Shown here piece by piece: positions 8,028 to 15,162 of a DNA stretch of 21,805 nucleotides (its first letter is position 1; the number at the start of each line of letters is the position of its first letter). The DNA is taken from positions 1-21,805 of the forward strand of contig DLKC01000065.1 of the NCBI GenBank assembly GCA_002478885.1, given 5' to 3'. The stretch comes from Chitinophagaceae bacterium UBA7600. GTDB lineage: Bacteria > Bacteroidota > Bacteroidia > Chitinophagales > Chitinophagaceae. The position numbers and the translations under genes are program-made. Below the pieces are notes generated by a model. It did no database searches, had not been told where the DNA came from, and saw only the letters and a list, made by a program, of their open reading frames with translations.

Positions 8028-8468
8028 CTACTTGAGGTATCGCTTAATTTCCCGCTGTGTATCGCGCTCTTTAATGGACTCTCTCTTGTCGTGCGTTTTC
8101 TTTCCCTTTGCCAGGCCAATTTCTATTTTCACAAAATTCTTCTCGTTAAAGAAAACTTTCAACGGCACAATGGTATAGCCCTTCTCTTTCATTTTTTGCT
8201 GCAGCTTCTTCAGTTCGCGTTTGGTGAGCAGCAGCTTGCGGTCATGAACAGAGATGTGATTGTTTACGGTTCCGTGGGAGTATTCGGCAATATTTAGTCC
8301 CCGAACCCACAATTCACTTCCTTCAAACAAACAAAAGCTATCGGCAAAACTCAGCTTGCCTTCACGGATCGACTTCACTTCGGTTCCAAGCAGCACAATC
8401 CCGGCCACATATTTATCTTCTATGAGGTAATTGAAATAAGCCTGCCTGTTATTCATTTCTTTTGCCAT
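8028..8468 (-). CDS. smpB: SsrA-binding protein SmpB
   Basis: SmpB binds tmRNA (SsrA) and brings it to stalled ribosomes for trans-translation, which tags and releases incomplete proteins. The 146-residue product shows the family's features: an N-terminal NRQAYFNYLIEDKYVAGI segment, the beta-barrel stretch GTEVKSIREGKLSFADSF, and a basic C-terminal tail (KGKKTHDKRESIKERD onward) that becomes helical in the ribosome. The length is close to the usual 150-160. ATG at 8468 gives the canonical MAKEMNNRQ start; an in-frame TTG two codons upstream is less likely because it falls in the T tract of a hairpin. It lies downstream of accD on the same strand. The tmRNA gene itself is not in this window. 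Confidence 0.96.
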   Translation of the reverse strand: MAKEMNNRQAYFNYLIEDKYVAGIVLLGTEVKSIREGKLSFADSFCLFEGSELWVRGLNIAEYSHGTVNNHISVHDRKLLLTKRELKKLQQKMKEKGYTIVPLKVFFNEKNFVKIEIGLAKGKKTHDKRESIKERDTQREIKRYLK

Positions 8469-8503
8469 AAACAAAACCCCGTCATAATAAAATCATGACG
8501 GGG
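8469..8503 (-). terminator. Terminator-like hairpin between accD and smpB, touching the smpB start
   Basis: Read on the minus strand, CCCCGTCAT (8503-8495) pairs perfectly with ATGACGGGG (8485-8477) over 9 bp with a 9-nt loop, followed by TTTTGTTT (8476-8469). The next base is the A of the smpB ATG. It should end accD transcripts. It also sits where an smpB ribosome-binding site would be, so it may influence smpB expression. Confidence 0.75.
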
Positions 8504-8526
8504 TGCAAAAATAGTTGTTATGAAGA

Positions 8527-9453
8527 TTAGTGCTGCAACAATTCAATTAACTGCGACAGTTTATCCTTCAACGATTTTCTGTCTGCAATAAAATCCAGGA
8601 ACCCATGCTCAAGCAGGAATTCGCTGCGCTGAAAACCGGGGGGCAGGTCTTTCTTAATCGTTTCTTTGATTACCCTCGGGCCTGCAAAACCTATAAGCGC
8701 GCCGGGCTCGGCTATATTGAGATCACCAAGCATACCAAAGCTGGCCGAAATACCACCAAAAGTGGGATCGGTGAGCAGCGAAATATAAGGCAGCCCTGCA
8801 TCGCTTAACAGGGCAAGCTTGCCGCTGGTTTTTGCGAGCTGCATCAGGCTGAAAGCGCTTTCCATCATGCGGGCTCCGCCACTTTTGCTGATAACCAGGT
8901 AAGGAAGCCGATGTTCAAGGCAATAATCTACCGCGCGGCTAAACTTCTCGCCCATTACGCTTCCAAGGGACCCCCCGATGAACTCAAAATCCATACAGGC
9001 TACCACCAGTGCTTTACCATTTGCTGTGCCAGCGGCAACACGCATACTGTCTTTCAGATCAGTTTTGGAATGTATTTCATCGAGCCTTTTCTGGTAAGGC
9101 TTAAGATCGGTAAAACCCAAAAAGTCTTTGCTGGTGATCTCGTCGTACAGTGCGGTGTACTCGCCGTTATCAAACAAAATATCAAAATAATCGTCGCTGC
9201 CGATGCGGTGGTGATAATTACATTTAGGGCACACATAAAGATTTTCCCTTAACTCGGTTGTGGTGCAGATATAATTACATTCAGGGCACTTACTCCACAA
9301 TCCTTCGGGAGTTTCTTTCTTGTCAGCCGTTGAAGTAGTAATACCTTTCCTAAGCCTTTTATACCATTTGGTCTTGGATTCTCCACCTTGTGCATTCGCA
9401 TTTTCATCGCCCGACAACCTGGTATCGAAATCCTCTTCCTTTTTTGTACTCAT
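8527..9453 (-). CDS. accD: Acetyl-CoA carboxylase carboxyltransferase subunit beta
   Basis: AccD pairs with AccA to move the carboxyl group from carboxybiotin to acetyl-CoA, giving malonyl-CoA for fatty acid synthesis in the cytosol. The 308-residue protein has the zinc ribbon C56-x2-C59 and C75-x2-C78, then the crotonase-like carboxyltransferase domain with GGSLGSVMGEKFSRA, SGGARMMES and a C-terminal half including PTFGGISASFGMLGD. Before the usual start of the family (here KWYKRLRKGI, from about residue 29) is an acidic, low-complexity extension of about 28 residues. No internal ATG precedes the conserved part, so the extension appears real. accA is not in the window. smpB follows downstream after a hairpin. 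Confidence 0.96.
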   Translation of the reverse strand: MSTKKEEDFDTRLSGDENANAQGGESKTKWYKRLRKGITTSTADKKETPEGLWSKCPECNYICTTTELRENLYVCPKCNYHHRIGSDDYFDILFDNGEYTALYDEITSKDFLGFTDLKPYQKRLDEIHSKTDLKDSMRVAAGTANGKALVVACMDFEFIGGSLGSVMGEKFSRAVDYCLEHRLPYLVISKSGGARMMESAFSLMQLAKTSGKLALLSDAGLPYISLLTDPTFGGISASFGMLGDLNIAEPGALIGFAGPRVIKETIKKDLPPGFQRSEFLLEHGFLDFIADRKSLKDKLSQLIELLQH

Positions 9454-9472
9454 AAAGGGTTATTGAAGGGGA

Positions 9473-9480
9473 CAAAAATA
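9473..9480 (-). promoter_or_regulatory. Candidate -7 element of accD
   Basis: The minus strand reads TATTTTTG from 9480 to 9473, an exact match to TAnnTTTG, 19 nt before the accD start codon. I see no TTG at the expected -33 distance, so only half the promoter is supported. The rest of the 267-bp divergent gap (to 9720) holds nothing else I can support; it should also contain the promoter of the esterase gene at 9721. Confidence 0.4.
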
Positions 9481-9720
9481 AGGAGTTTAAGCATTTGAGT
9501 GTTTTTTTATCATAACTCTCCAAAATTTTGCGGCAATAGCTGCTAAGTAATTTCATAGCATGCACTTAAAGCCGTCCCGGCTTTTATTTACAGGTTGCTT
9601 AAACCACTTTCCGAAAAGGGTATCTGAAACAATAAAAGAGGCGCACGGTTTTCATTAAACAATATGTCGTAATTTTTCATTGACGGTGGCAAATGCCGGC
9701 CAGTCAAAAAAAACAAACCA

Positions 9721-10848
9721 ATGAAACGATACCAGCTTCTGTCATTACTGCTGGTTGCCGCCGGCACATCATTCGGACAGGCCCCGGCCGAACGGTACAG
9801 GGATGATTTATTTACCGGCAGCGATACCATCACACTACAATACGGCAACAATATCAATTACCTGGGCAAATCAGAAGACCTGCTGCTTGATGTTCATCGC
9901 CCTGCAGGCGATAGTACAAAACAGCGTGCAGCAATATGCTTTGTGCACGGCGGCGGCTTCAGAAACGGGCACAGGAACGACCCCGCTATTATGGATTTCT
10001 GCGGCAAACTTGCCAGGAAGGGTTATGTGGTGATTTCTATAGACTACAGGTTGGGCCAGGCATCCGATAGCGACGCCGAATTGTCGGCTTCCATTGTAAG
10101 GGCAATTCAAGACCTGGATGCCGCTATTCGTTTTGTCAAAGCCAATGCACAGAGCCTGGGCATCGACAGTAACCTTGTTTTTATCAGCGGCGCTTCCGCA
10201 GGTGGAATGACGGTACTCTGTAAGGCTTATATGAAGATCGATAGCACGGCAAACCGGCTTGGCGTTTTTAGCGAACGCGACCTCGACGGTAGCACCAACA
10301 CACTGGTTAATACCAGCAGTGTGCAGGGGGTATATTCGATGTGGGGTGCACTATTCGATACCGCGTGGATAACGCCGGCCGATGTTCCGGTAGCATGCGC
10401 TCATTCAATTGACGATACAACCATTCCTTATATCTCAGGATTCAACAAACGCAACGGCAACTATTTATTATATGGGAGTTTCAGCATCAATCAGCGTGCG
10501 GTAAACATTGGGCTGCCAACTGCATTGCACAGCTTTAACAGCGGCAAACACGACCTCGGCCTTAAAGTAGCGCCCTACAAAGACACAACGCTGCAATTGA
10601 TGAGCGATTTTTTCTATAACATTATCAAAGAAAAATCAAAAACGCAACGTACCTTTTACAAGATTAAAACCCCGTGCGCTGCATCGTACATGGTAAAAAA
10701 CGACCCTGGCAAAAGAAAATTGATTTTGGCAACAAAGGAAGAACAAAGCGTACCGGGCAGTGACGCCGCATGTGCCGGCACTATTACACAAACAGCGGCG
10801 CTTTGGCCACAGGACACGGTTTCCAAAACATCGGTCTTTCTCCATTGA
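9721..10848 (+). CDS. Secreted alpha/beta-hydrolase (esterase), paralogue of the T9SS esterase
   Basis: This 375-residue protein has a signal peptide (about 1-20, ending SFGQ) and one alpha/beta-hydrolase domain (about 25-305). The pieces of a serine esterase are visible: HGGG at 76-79 for the oxyanion hole, nucleophile S159 in GASAG, D232 in DDTTIP and H277 in SGKHD. These align in the same order and nearly the same numbering with S155, D231 and H277 of the protein at 5634-7787. Shared blocks include RAIQDLDAAIRF versus RALQDANAAMRY. It lacks the MopE repeats, Ig domains and T9SS tail, so it probably stays periplasmic or follows another route. The last 60 or so residues are basic and Cys-containing with no recognisable domain. 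The substrate is unknown. Confidence 0.85.
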   Translation: MKRYQLLSLLLVAAGTSFGQAPAERYRDDLFTGSDTITLQYGNNINYLGKSEDLLLDVHRPAGDSTKQRAAICFVHGGGFRNGHRNDPAIMDFCGKLARKGYVVISIDYRLGQASDSDAELSASIVRAIQDLDAAIRFVKANAQSLGIDSNLVFISGASAGGMTVLCKAYMKIDSTANRLGVFSERDLDGSTNTLVNTSSVQGVYSMWGALFDTAWITPADVPVACAHSIDDTTIPYISGFNKRNGNYLLYGSFSINQRAVNIGLPTALHSFNSGKHDLGLKVAPYKDTTLQLMSDFFYNIIKEKSKTQRTFYKIKTPCAASYMVKNDPGKRKLILATKEEQSVPGSDAACAGTITQTAALWPQDTVSKTSVFLH

Positions 10849-10859
10849 CCTGTTTGCAT

Positions 10860-10867
10860 TATCTTCG
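10860..10867 (+). promoter_or_regulatory. Possible -7 element of the aldolase gene
   Basis: TATCTTCG is a 7/8 match to TAnnTTTG, 38 nt upstream of the aldolase ATG. No TTG sits 19-21 nt before it (the nearest, at 10846, is too close), so support is partial. Confidence 0.3.
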
Positions 10868-10905
10868 CAACCCAATTTAATTAACAATCCAAAAGCAACT
10901 CAACT

Positions 10906-11979
10906 ATGGCAAAATATTCTGCCGGTGTTTTACACGGTGAAGAATTACAGGCATTATACGACGATGCAAAAGCAAACAAATTTGCGCTCCCTGCAGTAAA
11001 TGTTATAGGTACCGATTCTGTGAATGCAGTGTTGGAAACAGCCGCAAAAGTTAAATCTCCGGTTATTATACAGTTTAGCAACGGTGGCGCCCAGTTTTTC
11101 GCTGGCAAAGGAATGCCGAACGACCAGTTGCAGGCAAACATTATTGGTGCAGTGAGTGGCGCTATGCATGTGCACAATGTGGCAGAATATTACGGTGTGC
11201 CCGTGGTGATGCACACAGACCATGCTGCCAAAAAATGGCTGCCATGGATAGACGGTTTGTTAACCGCTGGCGAAGCTTATATGGCAAAGAATGGTAAGCC
11301 ACTATTCAGCTCGCATATGCTCGACCTCAGCGAAGAACCTTTACATGAAAATATTGAAATCTCTGCGGGGTATTTTGAACGCATGAACAAGCTCGGTATG
11401 AGCATCGAGATTGAGCTTGGTGTTACGGGCGGTGAAGAAGATGGTGTTGACAACAGCGGCGTTGAAAACTCAAAATTGTATACACAGCCTTCAGAAGTTG
11501 ATTTTGCATATGAAACACTAAGCAAGATTGGCAGCCGCTTTACTGTTGCCGCCTCCTTTGGTAATGTGCATGGTGTTTATAGTCCGGGTAACGTTGAGTT
11601 ACGCCCCGACATTTTAAAGAACAGCCAGTCCTACATCGCCCAAAAACTTGGGCTTGCTGAAGGCGCCAAACCGGTTTACTTTGTATTCCACGGTGGCAGC
11701 GGCTCTCCAAAAAACCAGATTCATGAGACGCTGGATTACGGCGTTATCAAAATGAATATAGACACCGACATGCAATGGGCTTTCTGGGAAGGTATTCTTA
11801 ATTTCTATAAGAAGAATGAAGCTTACCTGCAGGGCCAGTTGGGTAACCCCGAAGGCGCTGAAAAACCAAACAAGAAATTCTACGATCCCCGTGTGTGGTT
11901 GCGCAAGGGACAAGACAATTTTGTAAAAAGGCTGGAAGAAGCATTCAACGATTTGAATTGCATCGGCAGAAACGTATAA
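10906..11979 (+). CDS. fbaA: Class II fructose-bisphosphate aldolase
   Basis: This zinc enzyme reversibly splits fructose 1,6-bisphosphate into glyceraldehyde 3-phosphate and dihydroxyacetone phosphate in glycolysis and gluconeogenesis. The 357-residue product has the length and motifs of the class IIA (E. coli FbaA) type: HTDH at 103-106 with the catalytic Asp105 and zinc ligand H106, the loop TGGEEDGVDN with E177, zinc ligands H222 (HGVYSPGN) and H262 (HGGSGS at 262-267), and the C-terminal YDPRVWLRKGQ. It is cytosolic, with no signal sequence. A terminator follows directly and the gene upstream is unrelated, so it is probably a single-gene transcript. Confidence 0.97.
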   Translation: MAKYSAGVLHGEELQALYDDAKANKFALPAVNVIGTDSVNAVLETAAKVKSPVIIQFSNGGAQFFAGKGMPNDQLQANIIGAVSGAMHVHNVAEYYGVPVVMHTDHAAKKWLPWIDGLLTAGEAYMAKNGKPLFSSHMLDLSEEPLHENIEISAGYFERMNKLGMSIEIELGVTGGEEDGVDNSGVENSKLYTQPSEVDFAYETLSKIGSRFTVAASFGNVHGVYSPGNVELRPDILKNSQSYIAQKLGLAEGAKPVYFVFHGGSGSPKNQIHETLDYGVIKMNIDTDMQWAFWEGILNFYKKNEAYLQGQLGNPEGAEKPNKKFYDPRVWLRKGQDNFVKRLEEAFNDLNCIGRNV

Positions 11980-12001
11980 GCACTTATATAAAGTCACATT
12001 T

Positions 12002-12027
12002 AAAGGAGCACTTGTTGCTCCTTTTTT
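12002..12027 (+). terminator. Rho-independent terminator of the aldolase gene
   Basis: A perfect 9-bp stem, AAAGGAGCA (12002-12010) with TGCTCCTTT (12016-12024), has a 5-nt loop and continues into TTT. It begins 23 bp after the stop codon. The flanking A and T runs make it partly usable from the minus strand, where the BtuF-like gene ends at 12094. Confidence 0.85.
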
Positions 12028-12093
12028 AGTTGTATGCTGTAGCCGGCTGTGCTATAGCAAACTCCACCCCTGCTGTTATGTGGGTAAGCCTCG

Positions 12094-12933
12094 TTAACAA
12101 AAATTCGGGTTGCCGTCCGCGGAGACGGTGAAGATTTTTTCCCGCAGTTCAATAAAATACTGCGCAGCATACAACATCCTGCTGCCATACCAGCTAAACA
12201 TTTCGCCATCCACCAACAGAATACGCGCATTGGGCAATGCTAAGTGTATTTCATCGATATGCTTTTCTTTGAACGGGTAAGGTTCGCTTGATAGTAAAAC
12301 AATTTGCGGCCTTCGTGAGGCAATAGCTGCCAATGAAACCTGCGGGTAGCGCGATTCGTTTTCGAATGCATTCCTAAATCCGCATTGCCGCAACATGTTG
12401 CTGATAAAAGTATCGCCGCCGACGGTCATGTAAGGATTACGCCAGATCAGGTAACAACAGGTTGCCGGTTCAATGAGGGCTGTCGGGGAAACAAGCCATG
12501 GCAGAGTTTCGAATGCAGCATGGATTTGGTTTATAACCTGCGTAGCCTTTTGGTCTTTGCCCGTCAGCTCGCCAACGGCTTTTATCATGCGAAGAGCCTC
12601 TTCATAAGTATTGATATCGCTGATCCAGGCAGGTGCAAACAACTCAAGCGCCTCTACCTGTTCTTTTACATTCTCTTCTTTATTCGCGATGATAAGGTCG
12701 GGCTTAATTGACCTTACAATTGCTGTGTTGATATCTTTTGTTCCGCCAACCCTTGTCTTGCTACGAAACCAATCCTTTGGATGCACGCAAAATTTAGTGA
12801 TGCCAATAACTTCTTCCTGCAGACCAAGGTCGTAGAGCAACTCAGTGATCGACGGCACCAGCGATACAATCCGCTTCGGAGGAAACTGTTGCAGTACAAC
12901 TTTTCGTTTCAACTGGTCTTCTGTCTCAAACAT
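12094..12933 (-). CDS. BtuF/TroA-like ABC substrate-binding domain protein without signal peptide
   Basis: The 279-residue protein has the periplasmic-binding fold of cobalamin and siderophore receptors (PF01497 type). RIVSLVPSITELLYDLGL at about 21-38 is the typical first strand and helix. VGGTKDINTAIVRSIKPDLIIANKEEN carries the conserved GG and the PDLI strand, and the C-terminal lobe includes VGGDTFISNMLRQCGF. Family members bind vitamin B12, haem or iron chelates for an ABC importer. Here the N terminus (MFETEDQLKRKVV) is charged, with no signal peptide or lipobox, and no upstream start adds one. No permease or ATPase gene is adjacent. It could be cytosolic, or the export signal is unusual. 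It is divergent from the DUF4846 gene with only a short gap. The ligand is not determinable. Confidence 0.82.
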   Translation of the reverse strand: MFETEDQLKRKVVLQQFPPKRIVSLVPSITELLYDLGLQEEVIGITKFCVHPKDWFRSKTRVGGTKDINTAIVRSIKPDLIIANKEENVKEQVEALELFAPAWISDINTYEEALRMIKAVGELTGKDQKATQVINQIHAAFETLPWLVSPTALIEPATCCYLIWRNPYMTVGGDTFISNMLRQCGFRNAFENESRYPQVSLAAIASRRPQIVLLSSEPYPFKEKHIDEIHLALPNARILLVDGEMFSWYGSRMLYAAQYFIELREKIFTVSADGNPNFC

Positions 12934-12959
12934 GGTTTAAAGTTAAGACCGCAAATTTT

Positions 12960-13826
12960 ATGGAAATGCTAAATGAACGCATCTCAACCCGAAACCTTGC
13001 CATGAAACGATCAGCCCTTCTGCTAACGATACTGCTGCTGGTAACACTGGTACTTATAGTGGCCTTTCAATACGCATCAGGAAGCACCGGCGATTTCGGT
13101 ACACAAGCCGCAGAGTCCAAAAAGGCAACGCAGCAGGATTTGAACGATATCGGTTCGATCCCCTTACCACCAGGATATAAGCGTATTCCGGTTGACTCCG
13201 GCTCTTTCGGTGGTTTCCTGCGCAGTATCCGGCTTAGGAAAAATAATACGGTTTACCTGTACAATGGTCAGCCTAAACTACAGCAGGACCTGCATTATGC
13301 AGTACTGGATATTTCTACCGGCAACAAAGACCTTCAACAGTGTGCCGACGCTATTATGCGGTTGCGTGCCGAATATTTTTTTGCAGCCAGGCAATACGGC
13401 AACATCTCCTTCCCAGGCAGCGGTGCCAAAACCTTCCACTTCGAAGACTACGCCCGATCTCATGGCGGGTGCCATAGCCATGATTGCCTGCTTGGATTTA
13501 TGGAAATGGTTGATGCCTGGTGCGGCACTTATACGGTGGCTACAATGACAAAACCAGTGCCGCTGAACAACATGAAGCCAGGTGATGTTTTGGTGAAAGC
13601 CGGGTCGCCCGGGCACGCAATGATTGTGGTGGATATGGCATTGAATGAAAAGACCGGCGGGAAAATCTATTTGCTCGCACAAGGCTACATGCCGGCACAG
13701 GATATGCATATTGTGATCAATACTAATAACAATGCAGTGAGCCCCTGGTACGAACTGAACAACGATGAACAGATCCCCACACCCGAGTGGTTGTTTTATA
13801 GCAATCAATTAAGACGTTACTGGTAA
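12960..13826 (+). CDS. DUF4846 domain-containing exported or membrane-anchored protein
   Basis: This 288-residue protein has one N-terminal hydrophobic stretch (SALLLTILLLVTLVLIVAF) and then a soluble domain that I recognise as DUF4846. Landmarks are IPLPPGYKRIPVDSGSFGGFLR, YNGQPK, an Arg-rich helix with IMRLRAEYFFA, WCGTYTV, the GDVLVKAGSPGHAMIVVD block and the C-terminal LLAQGYMPAQDMHI. The GxPGHAxIVVD block, with a Cys in WCGT and a His, recalls papain-like or NlpC/P60-like folds, but this is only a resemblance and activity is unproven. ATG 12960 leaves just 26 bp to the divergent gene. ATG 13002 (MKRSALLL) gives a standard signal peptide and a 68-bp gap and is a credible alternative start. 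Function unknown. Confidence 0.82.
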   Translation: MEMLNERISTRNLAMKRSALLLTILLLVTLVLIVAFQYASGSTGDFGTQAAESKKATQQDLNDIGSIPLPPGYKRIPVDSGSFGGFLRSIRLRKNNTVYLYNGQPKLQQDLHYAVLDISTGNKDLQQCADAIMRLRAEYFFAARQYGNISFPGSGAKTFHFEDYARSHGGCHSHDCLLGFMEMVDAWCGTYTVATMTKPVPLNNMKPGDVLVKAGSPGHAMIVVDMALNEKTGGKIYLLAQGYMPAQDMHIVINTNNNAVSPWYELNNDEQIPTPEWLFYSNQLRRYW

Positions 13827-13903
13827 GCATGGCTGCATAGTTATCCTCTGCTGCCTTTCCGTACATGGTTAAATGTTGCCGCCACATAGTCCCGGAAGCA
13901 CAG

Positions 13904-13947
13904 GTGTGCGACGCAACAGCGGCTGCACAAAGAACAAAAGCCGGCAC
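13904..13947 (+). repeat. Interspersed repeat copy C: single forward unit with outer motif
   Basis: The core GTGTGCGACGCAAC is at 13904-13917, preceded by AGCACAG (as in copy E) and followed at 13929-13947 by AAAGAACAAAAGCCGGCAC, which nearly repeats the right end of copy A. I see no inverted partner upstream. It lies 78 bp after the DUF4846 stop, in a 374-bp gap (13827-14200) that has no other gene. Confidence 0.7.
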
Positions 13948-14134
13948 CCCCCCTTGCCTTTCTGTTAAAACCGGTATGGTATAAAAGCACTTATACAATA
14001 TGACCGGTGCTACCCACCACATTCACCTTTTTGCCAGTAATTGGCCAGAGATCAACCACAGCAAGGGTTTCTCTACATGAATATGTAGTTGATACAGGAT
14101 ATTATTTGCGTGAAATTAGCAACATAAAATATTA

Positions 14135-14155
14135 CCGGTGCCTGTCCGGCGCCGG
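14135..14155 (+). promoter_or_regulatory. GC-rich hairpin in the leader of the lipoprotein gene
   Basis: CCGGTGCC (14135-14142) pairs with GGCGCCGG (14148-14155) across a 5-nt loop, 8 bp with one T-G pair. No T run follows, so it is not a standard terminator. It ends 45 nt before the ATG at 14201 and could be a leader structure or a remnant of the GC-rich outer part of the repeat family. Confidence 0.35.
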
Positions 14156-14200
14156 ATAGTAAACAGATATATACTTAATCAATACCCAAAACATCAAGTT

Positions 14201-14824
14201 ATGAAAACAACTACCTTTCTCAGCTGCGTCTTATTTTCTTTAGCTGCATGTCGTAAAGAAACCGAACCAATGCTTTCCGATCCGTGCACAGCAGGCAACC
14301 AGAGCGATGGCACCGGGGGGGCTGCATACTATACCTTCGACTTTAGTAAGGGAAGCAAGGGCTGGGATGTGGAAGGACCGGCGAATTTTAAATACAACGC
14401 CGACACCGGCAATACCGCCCCCTGCGTTTCCGGCCTTGCAAAAAAGGCTTCCGGCTCATGGTATTTTAAAGCTCCGGCAAGTGTGATCAAAGCACTTAAT
14501 CAAAACAAAAGCTATGGCCGTTTGCTACTATTTGACCTGCTAGCAAAATCATCCGGGGATATTAATGAGCCTGCGGTTATAATGGAAGGATATAACCACA
14601 AACTGGTGTATAATTTTGTCAATAACCCAACCGATCAGCAGTGGACCACTTATACAATCAGCCTGAGCGAAAGAGGCGGCTGGAGGAATGAAACAACGGA
14701 TGGCACTCCGGCCACAAGGTCGCAGATAAAGCATATGCTGCTTAACGTAAACAAATTATTGATACGTGGTAAGTTCAATAATGAAACAGGGGCCGGCTAC
14801 CTCGATAATGTAACGCTGGAATAA
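14201..14824 (+). CDS. Lipoprotein with laminin B (domain IV)-like domain
   Basis: The start chosen is ATG 14201, 63 bp inside the longest frame, because it gives a proper lipoprotein signal: MKTTTFLSCVLFSLAAC with lipobox LAAC and acylated Cys17. The 207-residue product then has one beta-rich domain with the pattern of laminin B domains: FDFSKGSKGWDVEGP near the start, ASGSWYFKAPA, YGRLLLFDLLAKS, WTTYTISLSE and a final GAGYLDNVTLE. Such domains in bacterial exported proteins are usually adhesion or carbohydrate-binding modules with no catalytic role; that role is inferred here. The next residues after Cys are RKE, with no acidic surface-export signal right after Cys, so anchoring in the periplasm is as likely as surface display. 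A strong terminator follows. Confidence 0.75.
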   Translation: MKTTTFLSCVLFSLAACRKETEPMLSDPCTAGNQSDGTGGAAYYTFDFSKGSKGWDVEGPANFKYNADTGNTAPCVSGLAKKASGSWYFKAPASVIKALNQNKSYGRLLLFDLLAKSSGDINEPAVIMEGYNHKLVYNFVNNPTDQQWTTYTISLSERGGWRNETTDGTPATRSQIKHMLLNVNKLLIRGKFNNETGAGYLDNVTLE

Positions 14825-14849
14825 TTTCCTGCTGTTTTCAGTATGTCTG

Positions 14850-14894
14850 CTTGCCATTTTCCAAACTGATCGGGGAATGGCAAGTTGTTTTTTA
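14850..14894 (+). terminator. Rho-independent terminator after the lipoprotein gene
   Basis: A 13-bp stem, CTTGCCATTTTCC (14850-14862) with GGGGAATGGCAAG (14872-14884, two T-G pairs), has a 9-nt loop and is followed by TTGTTTTTTA. It begins 26 bp after the stop. The rest of the gap to 15162 holds only the possible promoter at 15069-15099. Confidence 0.85.
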
Positions 14895-15068
14895 TATGCC
14901 AGGCAGCCCATAGAAGTATGCCCTCCGACTAACAGCCATATCGTTAATAATATTTGTGCATATTTGTACGGGTAATCGCGCAGTGCCTGCCTTGGCACCA
15001 TTTTAGCAAATACCTCCGGTTAGAAGGAATTTGCCAGATGGCTGCGTGTTACATTTTCGATTGTCGGT

Positions 15069-15099
15069 TTGCCCGGGTTATTTGTTTAATCTATCTTGT
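15069..15099 (+). promoter_or_regulatory. Possible promoter of the DUF4421 gene
   Basis: TTG at 15069-15071 is 20 nt from TATCTTGT at 15092-15099 (6 of 8 positions of TAnnTTTG). Spacing is good and the box is weak. It would give a leader of about 55-60 nt. Confidence 0.3.
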
Positions 15100-15162
15100 T
15101 GATGGAATTTAAATATATGGCGCTTCCCGCAGCACATTAGCCGTTGGACGATAAACACAATT

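Noticed and set aside
7814..8035. Overlapping short frames on both strands around 7704-8119
   Set aside because: They cover the terminator, repeat copy B and the 3' end of smpB. They are by-products of GC-rich repeat sequence.
13278..13808. 176-residue minus-strand frame inside the DUF4846 gene
   Set aside because: His- and Cys-rich composition without domain features; it is antisense to a well-supported gene.
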